A stretch of DNA of 64,000 nucleotides from assembly GCA_035474375.1 (NCBI GenBank), contig DATINJ010000034.1, positions 5,574 through 69,573 of the forward strand. Direction: 5' to 3'. Positions 1 to 8,166 of this stretch are shown piece by piece (the first letter of the stretch is position 1; the number at the start of each line of letters is the position of its first letter). The position numbers and the translations under genes were made by a program. This DNA is from JANNPJ01 sp035474375 (GTDB taxonomy: Bacteria > Actinomycetota > Actinomycetes > Actinomycetales > Kineosporiaceae). The notes under the pieces were generated by a model that was given only the letters and a program-made list of their open reading frames with translations, did no database searches and was not told the DNA's origin.

Positions 1-323
1 GCCTGGAGAACCCGCCCAACCCGTTCCACTTCCGTGAGTTCGACGCCGAGGAGCTCCGCGACCTGATTGCCCAGCAACTCACGGTGACCGACCTGCTCGG
101 GGTCCGGCACGGGCCGCGACTGCTGGCCTGGCAGGCCGAGTACGGCCAGGATCCGATCACCGCCCAGCTCGCGACGTCCCCAGATCAATGGCCCGCCGCG
201 GTCGGTGACCTGGTCCGGTCCGTGACCGCGGCCGACTTCACGATCGGCCCATTGATCAGGGACGACGAGAGTGTGGACGACGTCCTCGATCTTGTGGTTT
301 TAGCGCACCGGGCGGTCTCATGA
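1..323 (+). CDS. C-terminal end of a class I SAM-dependent methyltransferase (partial)
   Basis: Only the last 106 codons are inside the window (reading frame begins at base 3). The visible protein contains NPFHFREFDAEEL followed by a short helix-rich tail. That stretch is typical of the C-terminal cap of class I SAM methyltransferases, where the strand after NPFHxREF leads into the last beta-strands. The Rossmann core and SAM site lie upstream, outside the window. The stop overlaps the next start by 4 nt (ATGA at 320-323), so it is translationally coupled to the GH57 gene. The order methyltransferase, GH57, GT4 matches what is known of the mycobacterial Rv3030-Rv3032 locus for methylglucose lipopolysaccharide, which makes a sugar or cofactor methyltransferase plausible. 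The function is inferred mostly from context. Confidence 0.5.
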   Translation, partial: LENPPNPFHFREFDAEELRDLIAQQLTVTDLLGVRHGPRLLAWQAEYGQDPITAQLATSPDQWPAAVGDLVRSVTAADFTIGPLIRDDESVDDVLDLVVLAHRAVS

Positions 324-1861
324 GCGAGCCTCTCGGCACCTTCAGCCTGGTTCTGCATACCCATTTGCCCTGGTTGCCACATCACGGCCGGTGGCCGGTC
401 GGCGAGGAATGGCTGTATCAAGCCTGGGCCGGCAGCTACCTGCCGCTGGTCCGGATGCTGGACCGGCTGGCCGCGGAGGGGCACCGGGACGTGCTCACCC
501 TGGGCTTGACCCCGATCCTGGCCGATCAACTTGATGATCCGTACTGCCTGGCCGGACTCACCGCCTGGCTGGCCGACTGGCGACTGCGGGCCGAGCACCT
601 GGCCGCCCGGGGTGACAAGTCCGCGCAGGCGATCGCCACTATCGAGTTCCAGGCTGCCTCCACCGCCCTGGCCGAGGTGGCGGCGGGCTGGCGGCACGGC
701 GGTTCGCCGCGCTGGCGGGAACTGGCCGACGCCGGGGTGATCGAACTGCTCGGTGGTCCGGCCACGCACCCGGTACTGCCGCTGCTCGACCCACGGGTCG
801 CACAGATCGCGCTGGCCACCGGCCTGGACGACGCCCGGACCCGGCTCGGTCGGGAACCGGCCGGGATTTGGGCCCCCGAATGCGGCTGGAGCCCTGGCCT
901 GGAGCAGACCTACGCGGCGACCGGCGTCAGTCACCTGGTGATGGACGAGGCAACACTGGCCGCGGCGGGCCGGTCCACCGCGGCCGGATACCGGCTCGGC
1001 GACACCGACGTCGTCGCCTTCGGCCGGGATCTCGTCGTCACCAACCGGATCTGGTCCTCCCGAGACGGCTATCCGGGGGGCCGGGACTACCGCGATTTCC
1101 ACGCCGTCGACCCGGAGTCCGGTTTCCGGCTCTGGCGGGTCACCGGCCCGGACCCGGACAAGCAGCCCTGGTCGGCGCCGGATGCGGCGGCCGCGATCGA
1201 ACGAGACGCGCAGGATTTCGTCGGCGCCGTCCGAGGCCGACTGCAGGAGATCGCCGCCCGCGACGGCCGGCCCGGCCTAGTGGTCGCGGCCTACGACACC
1301 GAACTGTTCGGGCACTGGTGGCATGAAGGCCCGGCGTTCTTGGACCGGGTGCTCCGGCTGCTGCCGACCGCCGGGATCCGGGTGGCCACCTTGGCCACGG
1401 CCCGGGAATCCGGGCTGGTCGATCCGGACCACAGCCCCGGCGATTTCCTACCCCCCGCCGGAACCTGGGGCGCTGGAAAGGATTTCCGGCTCTGGGCCGG
1501 TGAGGCGGTGAGCCCGCTGGTCGCCGACGGGGCCGCCGTACAGAAGCGACTTCTCGCCGTGCTGGACGCCGAACTGTCCTCCGGCGCTCAGCTCGGACGG
1601 CGCCCGGACCTGGACCAACTGGTTCGCGAGACGCTGCTGCACCTGTCCGGCGACTGGGCGTTCGCGATCAGCCGCGGGCAGGCTGCGGATTACGCCTGGC
1701 GGCGGGCCTTGGGCCATCGAGACGCCGTGCACTGGGTCGCCGATGCGCACGGTCGGGGTTCGGGTCAAGCCTTGGTCGCCGCCCGAGAGGTGACCGGCCC
1801 CGGTACCCCGTTCGCCCGGCTCGACGCCCGCTCGCTGTCCCTTCGACCCGGTAAGGGATGA
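320..1861 (+). CDS. GH57 family 1,4-alpha-glucan branching enzyme (DUF1957 type)
   Basis: The 513-aa cytosolic protein has the GH57 layout. An N-terminal strand ends in HTHLPWL (metal or substrate histidines). The nucleophile region is GIWAPECGW with Glu187, and the acid region is AAYDTELFGHWW with Asp326. A helical C-terminal domain rich in DWAFAI-type sequence follows. GH57 branching enzymes cut an alpha-1,4 glucan and re-attach the piece in alpha-1,6 linkage, and the length fits the family. It overlaps the methyltransferase upstream (ATGA) and the GT4 glucan synthase downstream (ATGA), so the three are probably one operon. In mycobacteria the homologous pair (Rv3031, Rv3032) is linked to intracellular methylglucose lipopolysaccharide. 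Motifs are seen directly; the polymer it acts on is inferred. Confidence 0.85.
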   Translation: MSEPLGTFSLVLHTHLPWLPHHGRWPVGEEWLYQAWAGSYLPLVRMLDRLAAEGHRDVLTLGLTPILADQLDDPYCLAGLTAWLADWRLRAEHLAARGDKSAQAIATIEFQAASTALAEVAAGWRHGGSPRWRELADAGVIELLGGPATHPVLPLLDPRVAQIALATGLDDARTRLGREPAGIWAPECGWSPGLEQTYAATGVSHLVMDEATLAAAGRSTAAGYRLGDTDVVAFGRDLVVTNRIWSSRDGYPGGRDYRDFHAVDPESGFRLWRVTGPDPDKQPWSAPDAAAAIERDAQDFVGAVRGRLQEIAARDGRPGLVVAAYDTELFGHWWHEGPAFLDRVLRLLPTAGIRVATLATARESGLVDPDHSPGDFLPPAGTWGAGKDFRLWAGEAVSPLVADGAAVQKRLLAVLDAELSSGAQLGRRPDLDQLVRETLLHLSGDWAFAISRGQAADYAWRRALGHRDAVHWVADAHGRGSGQALVAAREVTGPGTPFARLDARSLSLRPGKG

Positions 1862-3162
1862 TCAAAGCCGTGACGCAGACCGGGGCAGGCGGCGTTCTGC
1901 ACCTCGTGTGGGAATTCCCGCCGGTGATCTACGGCGGGCTGGGCCGGCACGCCGAGGAACTCACCCGCGCTCAGCACCGAGAGGGCTGGTCCGTCACGGT
2001 GGTCACGGCCGCGGAAGACGTCACCGACCCGACCCGGCGGGTACCGATCGGCCGCCGCCTGCGACGCGATGTGCTGGTGCTGCGGGCCCGCCGCCCGCTG
2101 CCCCGGACCCCGTGGACCGATCTGCACGGCGCCGCCCACGAACTGGACGACGCGATGGCCCTCGCCGCGCTGACCCACCTCGAGGAACTGGCCGCGCTCG
2201 GTGCCCCGCTGCCCACGGTGGTGCACGCGCACGACTGGATCGGCTCCCGGGCAGCCCGCACGGTGGCGGCCACGATCGGCGCCCGGCTGGTACTCACCGT
2301 GCACGCCACCGAGTACGGACGGCGGCACGGCGACGTCCACCCCGAGGTGGATCACGGCGTCCCGGCCGCCGTGCACGCCCTGGAGCGGGAGTCCGTCGCC
2401 GCCGCGGCCGCGGTGATCGTCTGCTCGGCGGCGATGCGGACCGTGGTCTGCGAGATCCGCGGCGCCGACCCGCAACGAGTCCGGGTGGTGCCGAACGCCG
2501 TGGACGCCACCGCGTGGCGAACCGGGCCGGCCGCCATCCGGGCCGCCCGCCGGCACTGGCTGCCCGAGGAGAGCGGTCTGCTGATCGCCGCGGCCGGGCG
2601 GATCGAGTGGGAGAAAGGCTTCTCGACCGTGCTCCGGGCGCTGCCGGACCTGCACCGAGCGCACCCGCAGCTCCGGTTCGTGCTGGCCGGTCGAGGTTCC
2701 TACACCCCGCAACTGGTCGAACTGGCGGCCGACCTCGGTGTCACCGATCTGCTGGCGCTGCCGGGCTGGCTGGCCCGCCGGGACCTGGCCGCGCTGTACG
2801 CGGCGGCCGACATGGTCGTGGTGCCGAGCCGGTACGAGCCCTCCGGCCTGGTCGCCCGGGAGGCGCAGGCGGCCGGTGCGACAGTGGTCGCCACCCGGGT
2901 CGGCGGGCTGGTCGAAACCGTGCAGGACGGCGTCACCGGGGTCCTGATGGACGTCGGCGACGTGCACGGGCTTCGGGACACGATCACGCTGCTGGCCGCC
3001 CATCCGAGTCGGGGCCGGCGAATGGCGCAGGCCGGCACGGCCGCCGTCCGCTCGGTGACCTGGGCGGACGTCGCGGCCGGCACGACCGCCGTCTACACCG
3101 AGGCGAATCCAGAGCCGGACGCCGTTGTCGACCTGGCGGAAATGGTAAGTATTGCCCCGTGA
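1858..3162 (+). CDS. GT4 family glycosyltransferase, alpha-1,4-glucan synthase-like (Rv3032 type)
   Basis: The 434-aa GT-B enzyme opens with the glycogen synthase-like WEFPPVIYGGLGRHAEEL (acceptor loop with the GGLGRH glycine pair). HAHDWIGS and VLTVHATEYGRR follow in the N-terminal Rossmann domain. The C-terminal domain has GRIEWEKGFSTVLRA and the nucleotide-sugar motif PSRYEPSGLVAREAQA, whose Glu is the usual catalytic/ribose-binding residue. This family extends alpha-1,4 glucans from an ADP- or UDP-glucose donor. The start used is the ATG that overlaps the GH57 stop; a GTG four codons later is possible. The stop overlaps the next gene (GTGA). Context supports a role in a short intracellular glucan rather than the GlgE-made polymer encoded at the other end of the window. 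Confidence 0.83.
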   Translation: MIKAVTQTGAGGVLHLVWEFPPVIYGGLGRHAEELTRAQHREGWSVTVVTAAEDVTDPTRRVPIGRRLRRDVLVLRARRPLPRTPWTDLHGAAHELDDAMALAALTHLEELAALGAPLPTVVHAHDWIGSRAARTVAATIGARLVLTVHATEYGRRHGDVHPEVDHGVPAAVHALERESVAAAAAVIVCSAAMRTVVCEIRGADPQRVRVVPNAVDATAWRTGPAAIRAARRHWLPEESGLLIAAAGRIEWEKGFSTVLRALPDLHRAHPQLRFVLAGRGSYTPQLVELAADLGVTDLLALPGWLARRDLAALYAAADMVVVPSRYEPSGLVAREAQAAGATVVATRVGGLVETVQDGVTGVLMDVGDVHGLRDTITLLAAHPSRGRRMAQAGTAAVRSVTWADVAAGTTAVYTEANPEPDAVVDLAEMVSIAP

Positions 3163-4742
3163 CCTCCCTCGATCGCCGGCTCCACGCCGTCCGTGAACTG
3201 ATGATCGCCGACGTCCGAGAAGGCGCCGGGGTGCACAGCTATGACGGTGTGATTCAGGACCTGTCCGAAGCGGCGGTGCGCAGCGGGCTGGCCGCGCTCG
3301 GCGGCCCCGTTCGGCCGGTGCGCCCGCACCACCGGCGGAACGGAGATCCGGCCGGGTCGGTGGCCGAGGGTGACCAACGGCAGGACGACGCCCATCTGGG
3401 CGCCTTCGAGGACGGCTTGCGCTGGTACTTCGGCGATTACCAGGCCCACCGCCGAGACCCCTTGCTGCACCTGGCCGGCCTCGATCTGGCCTGCTACGAC
3501 CGGGAATACGCGCCGGAAGCGGCGCGGGTGGCGGCCCGCGCCGAGCACGTCGCCAACTGGCCGGCCGCCATCGACGTCGCCGTCACCACCCTGGACGCTG
3601 TCCCCGCCCCGGTGGCCCAGGCGCTGCTGCCCGCCGTCAACGGGCTGGCCGCTGCCCTGGACGGGCCGGTACCACCGGCCGCACCCGACGTGATCGACGC
3701 GGCCAGGACGGCGCACGCCCGACTGGTGGCGCACCTCGAAGCGGTGGCCGTCAGCGGAGACCCGGACTGCGCGGTCGGTGCCGACGTCCTGGCCCGCTCC
3801 TTGGGCGCCTTCGAAGCCACCGAGATCGACCTGGATCGGCTGGCCGATCGGGCCGACGACGAGCGCAACCGACTGCTGACCCTGCTCGCGCAAGCCGCCG
3901 CCCAGTTGCACCCGGAGTTGCCGACCACCGAGGTGGTGGCCGGTTTGCTGGCCGACCATCCGAGCATCGAGGGGGTCATCGAGGAGGCCCGCGCGGTCAC
4001 CGCGGAGGTGCTGGCCTTCACCCGGGAACATCACCTGGTGCCCTGGACGGACGGCGAGTGCCTGGTCGGGCCGGCGCCCGAGTCCCGCCGCTGGGCGATG
4101 GCGATGATGTCCTGGGCCGGGCCGGAAGAGCCGGATGCCCCGAGCTGGTACCACGTCACGCCGCCGGATCCGGACTGGCCGGCCGACGAGGTCTCGGAGT
4201 GGCTGGCCGTCTTCAGCCGCACCTCGCTGCCGGCGATCACCGTGCACGAGGTGGCACCCGGGCACTACGCGCACTCCCGCTCGCTGCGCCGGCTCAGCTC
4301 ACCGGTGCGCCGCCAGCTGATCGGCGGCACCTTCACCGAGGGCTGGGCGCACTACGCCGAGGAAATGGTGATCGAGCAGGGTTTTCGCGCCGAGGACCCG
4401 CGCTACGTGATCGGCATGTGCTTGGAGGCACTGGTCCGGGTCACCCGGCTGGTCTGCTCGATCGGGTTGCATACCGGCGCCCTGACCGTGGACGACGCGA
4501 CGGAGCGGTTCCGTCACGATGCCTTCCTCGGCGGCAGCGCGGCCCGCTCCGAGGCCCAGCGCGGCACCTTCGACATCGGCTACGGCCGCTACACCCAGGG
4601 CAAGTTCGCGATTCTGGACCTGCGCGAGCAAGCCCGGGAGCAGTGGGGTACCGGATTCTCCCTGCCCCGCCTGCACACCGCCCTGCTCGAACTCGGTGCC
4701 CCACCGATCGGCCTGATCGGCACCGCCCTCACCGCCGGGTGA
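3159..4742 (+). CDS. DUF885 family putative metal-dependent hydrolase/peptidase
   Basis: The 527-aa protein starts at the GTG at 3159, which overlaps the GT4 stop. The frame is open much further upstream, but that stretch is an Arg/Gly/Pro-rich shadow of the glycosyltransferase. The C-terminal half carries HEVAPGHY (His363, Glu364, His369), a zincin-like HExxxGH signature of DUF885. Next comes FTEGWAHYAEEM, whose Glu would be the third metal ligand, then GSAARSEAQRGTFDIGYGRYTQGK. The first 330 residues are helical and poorly conserved. There is no signal peptide, so it should be cytosolic. DUF885 proteins are distantly related to carboxypeptidases but most lack a known substrate. Its coupling to two glucan enzymes is unexplained. 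It ends exactly where the convergent acyltransferase gene ends. Confidence 0.75.
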   Translation: MTSLDRRLHAVRELMIADVREGAGVHSYDGVIQDLSEAAVRSGLAALGGPVRPVRPHHRRNGDPAGSVAEGDQRQDDAHLGAFEDGLRWYFGDYQAHRRDPLLHLAGLDLACYDREYAPEAARVAARAEHVANWPAAIDVAVTTLDAVPAPVAQALLPAVNGLAAALDGPVPPAAPDVIDAARTAHARLVAHLEAVAVSGDPDCAVGADVLARSLGAFEATEIDLDRLADRADDERNRLLTLLAQAAAQLHPELPTTEVVAGLLADHPSIEGVIEEARAVTAEVLAFTREHHLVPWTDGECLVGPAPESRRWAMAMMSWAGPEEPDAPSWYHVTPPDPDWPADEVSEWLAVFSRTSLPAITVHEVAPGHYAHSRSLRRLSSPVRRQLIGGTFTEGWAHYAEEMVIEQGFRAEDPRYVIGMCLEALVRVTRLVCSIGLHTGALTVDDATERFRHDAFLGGSAARSEAQRGTFDIGYGRYTQGKFAILDLREQAREQWGTGFSLPRLHTALLELGAPPIGLIGTALTAG

Positions 4743-5468
4743 TCAGGAACTGACCTGCCGGGCGGCCTCGGCGTTCTTCCGGGCCATGTCGGCCAGGGCC
4801 TGACGCTCTGGGGCGCCCTCCGCGTACCGGGCGGCCCGGTCCCGGATCGCCCGGCCCGGCACGCCAACGATGATCGACAGTTCTGGGTAGATCCCGCGGG
4901 CCACCGCGTGGGCTGCCAGCACGCTGCCCTCGCCGATCACCGTGCCGCGCAGCACGCTGGACTTCACCCCGAGCCAGCAACCGGGCCCGATCCGGACCGG
5001 CGTCTTGGCGATGCCCTGGTCTTTGATCGGCACCGTGATGTCGCCCATCGAGTGGTCGAAGTCGCAGACGTAGACCCAGTCCGAGATCAGCGCCGCGGCA
5101 CCGATCTCCACGTCGAGATAGCAGTTCACGGTGCTGTCGCTGCCGATCACCACCTTGTCGCCGACCCGTAGGGTGCCTTCGTGCGCTCGCAGCCGGGTCA
5201 GGTCACCGAGGTGCACCCAACGCCCGATGAAGAGCCGGCCGTAGCCGGGCCGAGCATGCAACGTCACCTTCCGGCCGAGAAACACCATGCCTTCCAGGAC
5301 GACGTCCGGGCGGCGCAGCCGCAGCATCAGTAACCGCCAGTAACGGATCAGATGCCAGGGCGTGTAGGCCCGATGCCGGACCATCCACCGCAAACTCGCC
5401 AGCGTGAGGTAACGGGCTTGCCGGGGATCGCGCCCCGCACGCCACCGGTGTCTCCAGGCCTGCCACAT
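4743..5468 (-). CDS. Left-handed beta-helix (hexapeptide-repeat) O-acyltransferase
   Basis: The 241-aa protein has a short helical N-terminus (WQAWRHRWRAGRD) followed by hexapeptide-repeat coils: IGRWVHLGDLTRL, VGDKVVIGSDSTV, then IGPGCWLGVKSSVLRGTVIGEG. It ends in SIIVGVPGRAIRDR, the usual close of WbbJ/maltose-acetyltransferase-like enzymes. The DFDHSMGD loop supplies the probable catalytic His. It should transfer an acetyl or other acyl group from acyl-CoA to a sugar. In mycobacteria a transferase of this kind (Rv3034c) sits at the same place beside the methylglucose lipopolysaccharide genes on the opposite strand, so acylation of the glucan is a reasonable inference. It converges with the DUF885 gene with zero bases between stops. 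Confidence 0.75.
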   Translation of the reverse strand: MWQAWRHRWRAGRDPRQARYLTLASLRWMVRHRAYTPWHLIRYWRLLMLRLRRPDVVLEGMVFLGRKVTLHARPGYGRLFIGRWVHLGDLTRLRAHEGTLRVGDKVVIGSDSTVNCYLDVEIGAAALISDWVYVCDFDHSMGDITVPIKDQGIAKTPVRIGPGCWLGVKSSVLRGTVIGEGSVLAAHAVARGIYPELSIIVGVPGRAIRDRAARYAEGAPERQALADMARKNAEAARQVSS

Positions 5469-5508
5469 CGGGCCAGACTAAACCCCCCGGTAGATCCGGT
5501 ATCGGGCC

Positions 5509-6786
5509 TCATCCGGGCAGCCGCATCCCGAGGCTGACCCCCATCCCTGGCGTCGGTCGTGCTGCCGGGTCGGCGGGCGACTCCGCGGCGAGCGTTCTGA
5601 CGTCCGCGCTCAGGCCGGAGACCACCGGCAGCGTGAGCTGGCGCTCGGGAAAGTCCAGAAAGGTGAGCTTGGTCGCCCGGCACCGGATCAGGCGGGCCGG
5701 CAGCCCGGCCACCGGCGCCGGGAGCACCTCATTCAGGTGCCGGGAGACGTAGAACATCCGGCTGTCCCCGATCCAGCCCGTGGATCCGTAGCACCGGCAG
5801 GTGAGATCGGCGAGGGACGCCTCCTGCCGGCGTTGCTCGGTCTGCTCCCGGCGGCGAGTCAGCATGCTTCCGGCCGAGGTCATCGACCGGCGCCAGAGCT
5901 GTTTGCGCCCGGCGCCGACCCGGCGGGCGGCGGCCTGCCAGGCAGCCCGCGCGGGCGGCGACAGCGAGACATCGGTGGCGGCTCGCGCGGACAGCCGCTG
6001 GGCGACGTCCGTCAATCCCGCGCTTTCCAGCAGATCGACCACCAGCCCGGCCGGATCCTCGTCCGGCAGAGCGACCCCCTGGGCGCTGCGGATCAGCTCG
6101 ATCGACGCCCAGTCATCGCCGTCCACCGCTCGATCCGCAGCCGAGATCACCACGATCCGCAGGTCCCGGCAGCCACCGGCCCGAGCCGCGGTGGCGGCCG
6201 GTGCGGCCTGAGCCAGGTCGCCGGCAGCCACCGCGGCCAGCGCCACCACCCAGGCCACCCCGGCCGAGGTCTGCATCTGCCGGGCGGCGGTCAGGACGTC
6301 GGGCAGCAGTCCAGGCTCTCCGGCCAGCACTCGGGCACAGTAGGTGAGCAATGCCAGCCAAGGGCTACTCGCCTGCGCCTCGGCTTGCCGGCCCTGACCA
6401 GGCAGGTTCAGTGGAGCGCTGCGCGGCGTCCGGGCATCCCGCAGCTCGGCCAGCAAGGAGAGCGCGGCGCGATGATCCCCGGCCAGGACGGCGAGCTCGG
6501 CCCGGCGTACCAGGTCCACCCGCTCCACCGCCGGGTGTGCCGCGAGCGCCTCGGCATACAGCCCGGCCGCCGCCAGCGCATCACTCCACTGACGCAGCAC
6601 CAGGTCTGGGATCCGGCCGTCCACCGAGTCGACCGGCTGACTGGCGTCGGGTTCCGGGTCGGCCGAGGACAACAGCTTGTCGAAGGACGCGAGCGTGGCT
6701 GGTGTCTCGATCTTCTGCTGGGACTCGGAGCTGGCAGGCGGTTCGTTCCGCGAGCCACCAGCATCGAAGGCGGGTCGCTGGTTCAT
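5509..6786 (-). CDS. Conserved hypothetical protein, helical TPR-like, with CxC segment
   Basis: I do not recognise this 425-aa protein. Residues 1-60 are low complexity. From about 60 to 310 it is alanine-rich with repeated amphipathic helices (AALAAAGLYAEALAAHP, VALAAVAAGDLAQAAPAA), which suggests a TPR- or SEL1-like solenoid. The last 110 residues look like a separate small domain containing LTCRCYGSTGWIGDSRMFYVSRHLNEV, with a C-x-C pair. There is no signal peptide or membrane helix. Codon use matches its neighbours and it follows the methyltransferase on the same strand, separated by a strong hairpin (6895-6949), so it is probably a separate transcription unit. The start is the first ATG with a clean frame; it is not backed by a strong ribosome binding site. 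Confidence 0.6.
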   Translation of the reverse strand: MNQRPAFDAGGSRNEPPASSESQQKIETPATLASFDKLLSSADPEPDASQPVDSVDGRIPDLVLRQWSDALAAAGLYAEALAAHPAVERVDLVRRAELAVLAGDHRAALSLLAELRDARTPRSAPLNLPGQGRQAEAQASSPWLALLTYCARVLAGEPGLLPDVLTAARQMQTSAGVAWVVALAAVAAGDLAQAAPAATAARAGGCRDLRIVVISAADRAVDGDDWASIELIRSAQGVALPDEDPAGLVVDLLESAGLTDVAQRLSARAATDVSLSPPARAAWQAAARRVGAGRKQLWRRSMTSAGSMLTRRREQTEQRRQEASLADLTCRCYGSTGWIGDSRMFYVSRHLNEVLPAPVAGLPARLIRCRATKLTFLDFPERQLTLPVVSGLSADVRTLAAESPADPAARPTPGMGVSLGMRLPG

Positions 6787-6850
6787 CCTCGGAAGTTCGG
6801 CAGCCGCAACCCGCTCCTGAACCGAGAATCAGTACCGCCACCCGGTTGGG

Positions 6851-6890
6851 GGGCAACCGTGCATGATCACCACCAGTTTGGGGCGGGTGC
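6851..6890. repeat. Single copy of the GATCATGCACG intergenic repeat
   Basis: GGGCAACCGTGCATGATCAC at 6851-6870, followed by AGTTTGGGGCGGG, matches the inverted units at 28736-28775 and 58903-58925. In this window the family is confined to gaps between genes. Confidence 0.75.
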
Positions 6891-6894
6891 CCGG

Positions 6895-6949
6895 CGAAGT
6901 GTGTCCGTGGAATGACCCAGGCGGTGGGTCATCCGACGGACACACTTCG
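6895..6949. terminator. Strong 25-bp hairpin, probable terminator of the methyltransferase transcript
   Basis: The arms 6895-6919 and 6925-6949 pair over 25 bp with two mismatches and a 5-nt loop (GGCGG). It begins 21 bases past the stop of the minus-strand methyltransferase gene and upstream of the next minus-strand gene. There is no long T-run, as is common for actinobacterial terminators. The inner part (AATGACCC...GGGTCAT) resembles the hairpin at the right end of the window. Confidence 0.7.
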
Positions 6950-6969
6950 GGCGCGAAGGCGTCCGGAAC

Positions 6970-8166
6970 TCAGGGGCGCACCGGCTTGGTTCCGGTGATT
7001 CCGACGTTGTAGAACACCGACTGCGGCAGCGCTCGGGCCAGCACCCGGTCCACCGCCGACAGCCGCTGCCAGGACTTGTAGGCGAACATCGCCCAGCCCC
7101 AGCCGAGCGCCTTCGGGTTCACCGCCGCCTCGAAGGTACGTACCGGCCAGCCGAGCATCGCGGCCAGCAGTTCCTCGGTCTGGGTGTGGATCTCGACCGC
7201 GCCGGCCCGCTCGGCCATCGCGGCCAACTCCTCCGGGACGAAGGTATGCAGGTCGACGATCGCCTCCAGGGCCGCGGCGCGTGACGACGCGTCCAGCTCC
7301 TCCTGGCTTTTGGCCCACTTCTCCTGAAACTGCGGCAACTGGGTGACGGCGGTGGTCAGCTTCCAGGTCACCCGACCGAGCCGGCGCGCGTACCAATCAC
7401 CGATCCGGGTCGGCTCGCCCGCGATCACGAACCGGCCGCCAGGACGCAGCACCCGCAGCACCTCCCGCAAGGCAGACTCGACGTCCGGGATGTGATGGAT
7501 CACCGCATGCCCGATGACCAGGTCGAAGGTGCCATCCTCGTACGGCAGGTTCTCGGCCGCGGCGACCGCGCCCTCGACCTCGAAACCCAGCCCGCGGGCA
7601 TTGCGCTGGGCACTTTCGACCATCCCGGCCGAGACATCACTGACGTGCACCTCGTCGAGCACCCCGGCCTGCTTCAAGTTCAGCGAGAAGAAGCCGGTAC
7701 CGGCGCCGATCTCCAGCGATCGACGGTACGGCCACTGTTCAGTGCGCAGCACCTCGGAGCCGACCAGCGAGCTGAACCGATCTCGGGAGTAGGTGATGCA
7801 GCGGTCATCGAAGGAGATCGACCACTTCTCGTCATAGGTGCCGGCTTCCCAGTCGTGATAGAGCACCTGGGCGAGCGCATTGTCGTTCCAGGCCCGCTGC
7901 ACGTCCGCTTCGGACGCCGGACCGGGCGCCACCGACTCGGGGACAGCCACCGGCGCGACCGCAGCGACCGGCGCAAAAACCGGCTCGGGCGTGACCACCG
8001 ACTCCGGCGCGACCTTCGGCTCCGGTTCGGAGACCGCCCGCCGCTGGGCCGGAGCCCGGGGAGTGGTCGGCTTCGCGTCGGCACTCTTCGCCGTTGCCCG
8101 CTTCGCCGGCGCCTTCTTCACGGCTGGCTTCTTCGCGGCCGGTTTCGGCTGCTCGCTCTCGCTCAT
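6970..8166 (-). CDS. Class I SAM-dependent methyltransferase with Lys/Ala/Pro-rich N-terminal extension
   Basis: The 398-aa protein has an unstructured N-terminus of about 85 residues (AAKKPAVKKAPAKRATAKSA, then Pro/Val/Ala-rich), followed by a complete Rossmann methyltransferase. Motif I is LEIGAGTGFFSLNL, motif II acidic SDVSAGM, motif IV DLVIGHAVIHHI, and the post-motif is LREVLRVLRPGGRFVIAGEP. The ATG at 8166 overlaps the stop of the enoyl-CoA hydratase gene (TGATG), which supports this start over the TTG three bases upstream. A methyltransferase next to an echA17-type hydratase is a known mycobacterial arrangement (Rv3038c-Rv3039c). The substrate is unknown. The lysine-rich arm could bind nucleic acid or polyanions, or act as a flexible linker. 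Confidence 0.8.
   Translation of the reverse strand: MSESEQPKPAAKKPAVKKAPAKRATAKSADAKPTTPRAPAQRRAVSEPEPKVAPESVVTPEPVFAPVAAVAPVAVPESVAPGPASEADVQRAWNDNALAQVLYHDWEAGTYDEKWSISFDDRCITYSRDRFSSLVGSEVLRTEQWPYRRSLEIGAGTGFFSLNLKQAGVLDEVHVSDVSAGMVESAQRNARGLGFEVEGAVAAAENLPYEDGTFDLVIGHAVIHHIPDVESALREVLRVLRPGGRFVIAGEPTRIGDWYARRLGRVTWKLTTAVTQLPQFQEKWAKSQEELDASSRAAALEAIVDLHTFVPEELAAMAERAGAVEIHTQTEELLAAMLGWPVRTFEAAVNPKALGWGWAMFAYKSWQRLSAVDRVLARALPQSVFYNVGITGTKPVRP

Noticed and set aside
1908..3158. N-terminal extension of the DUF885 protein making a 944-aa protein
   Set aside because: The stretch is an Arg/Gly/Pro-rich out-of-frame reading of the GT4 gene, whose motifs are clear. A GTG at 3159 overlaps the GT4 stop exactly.
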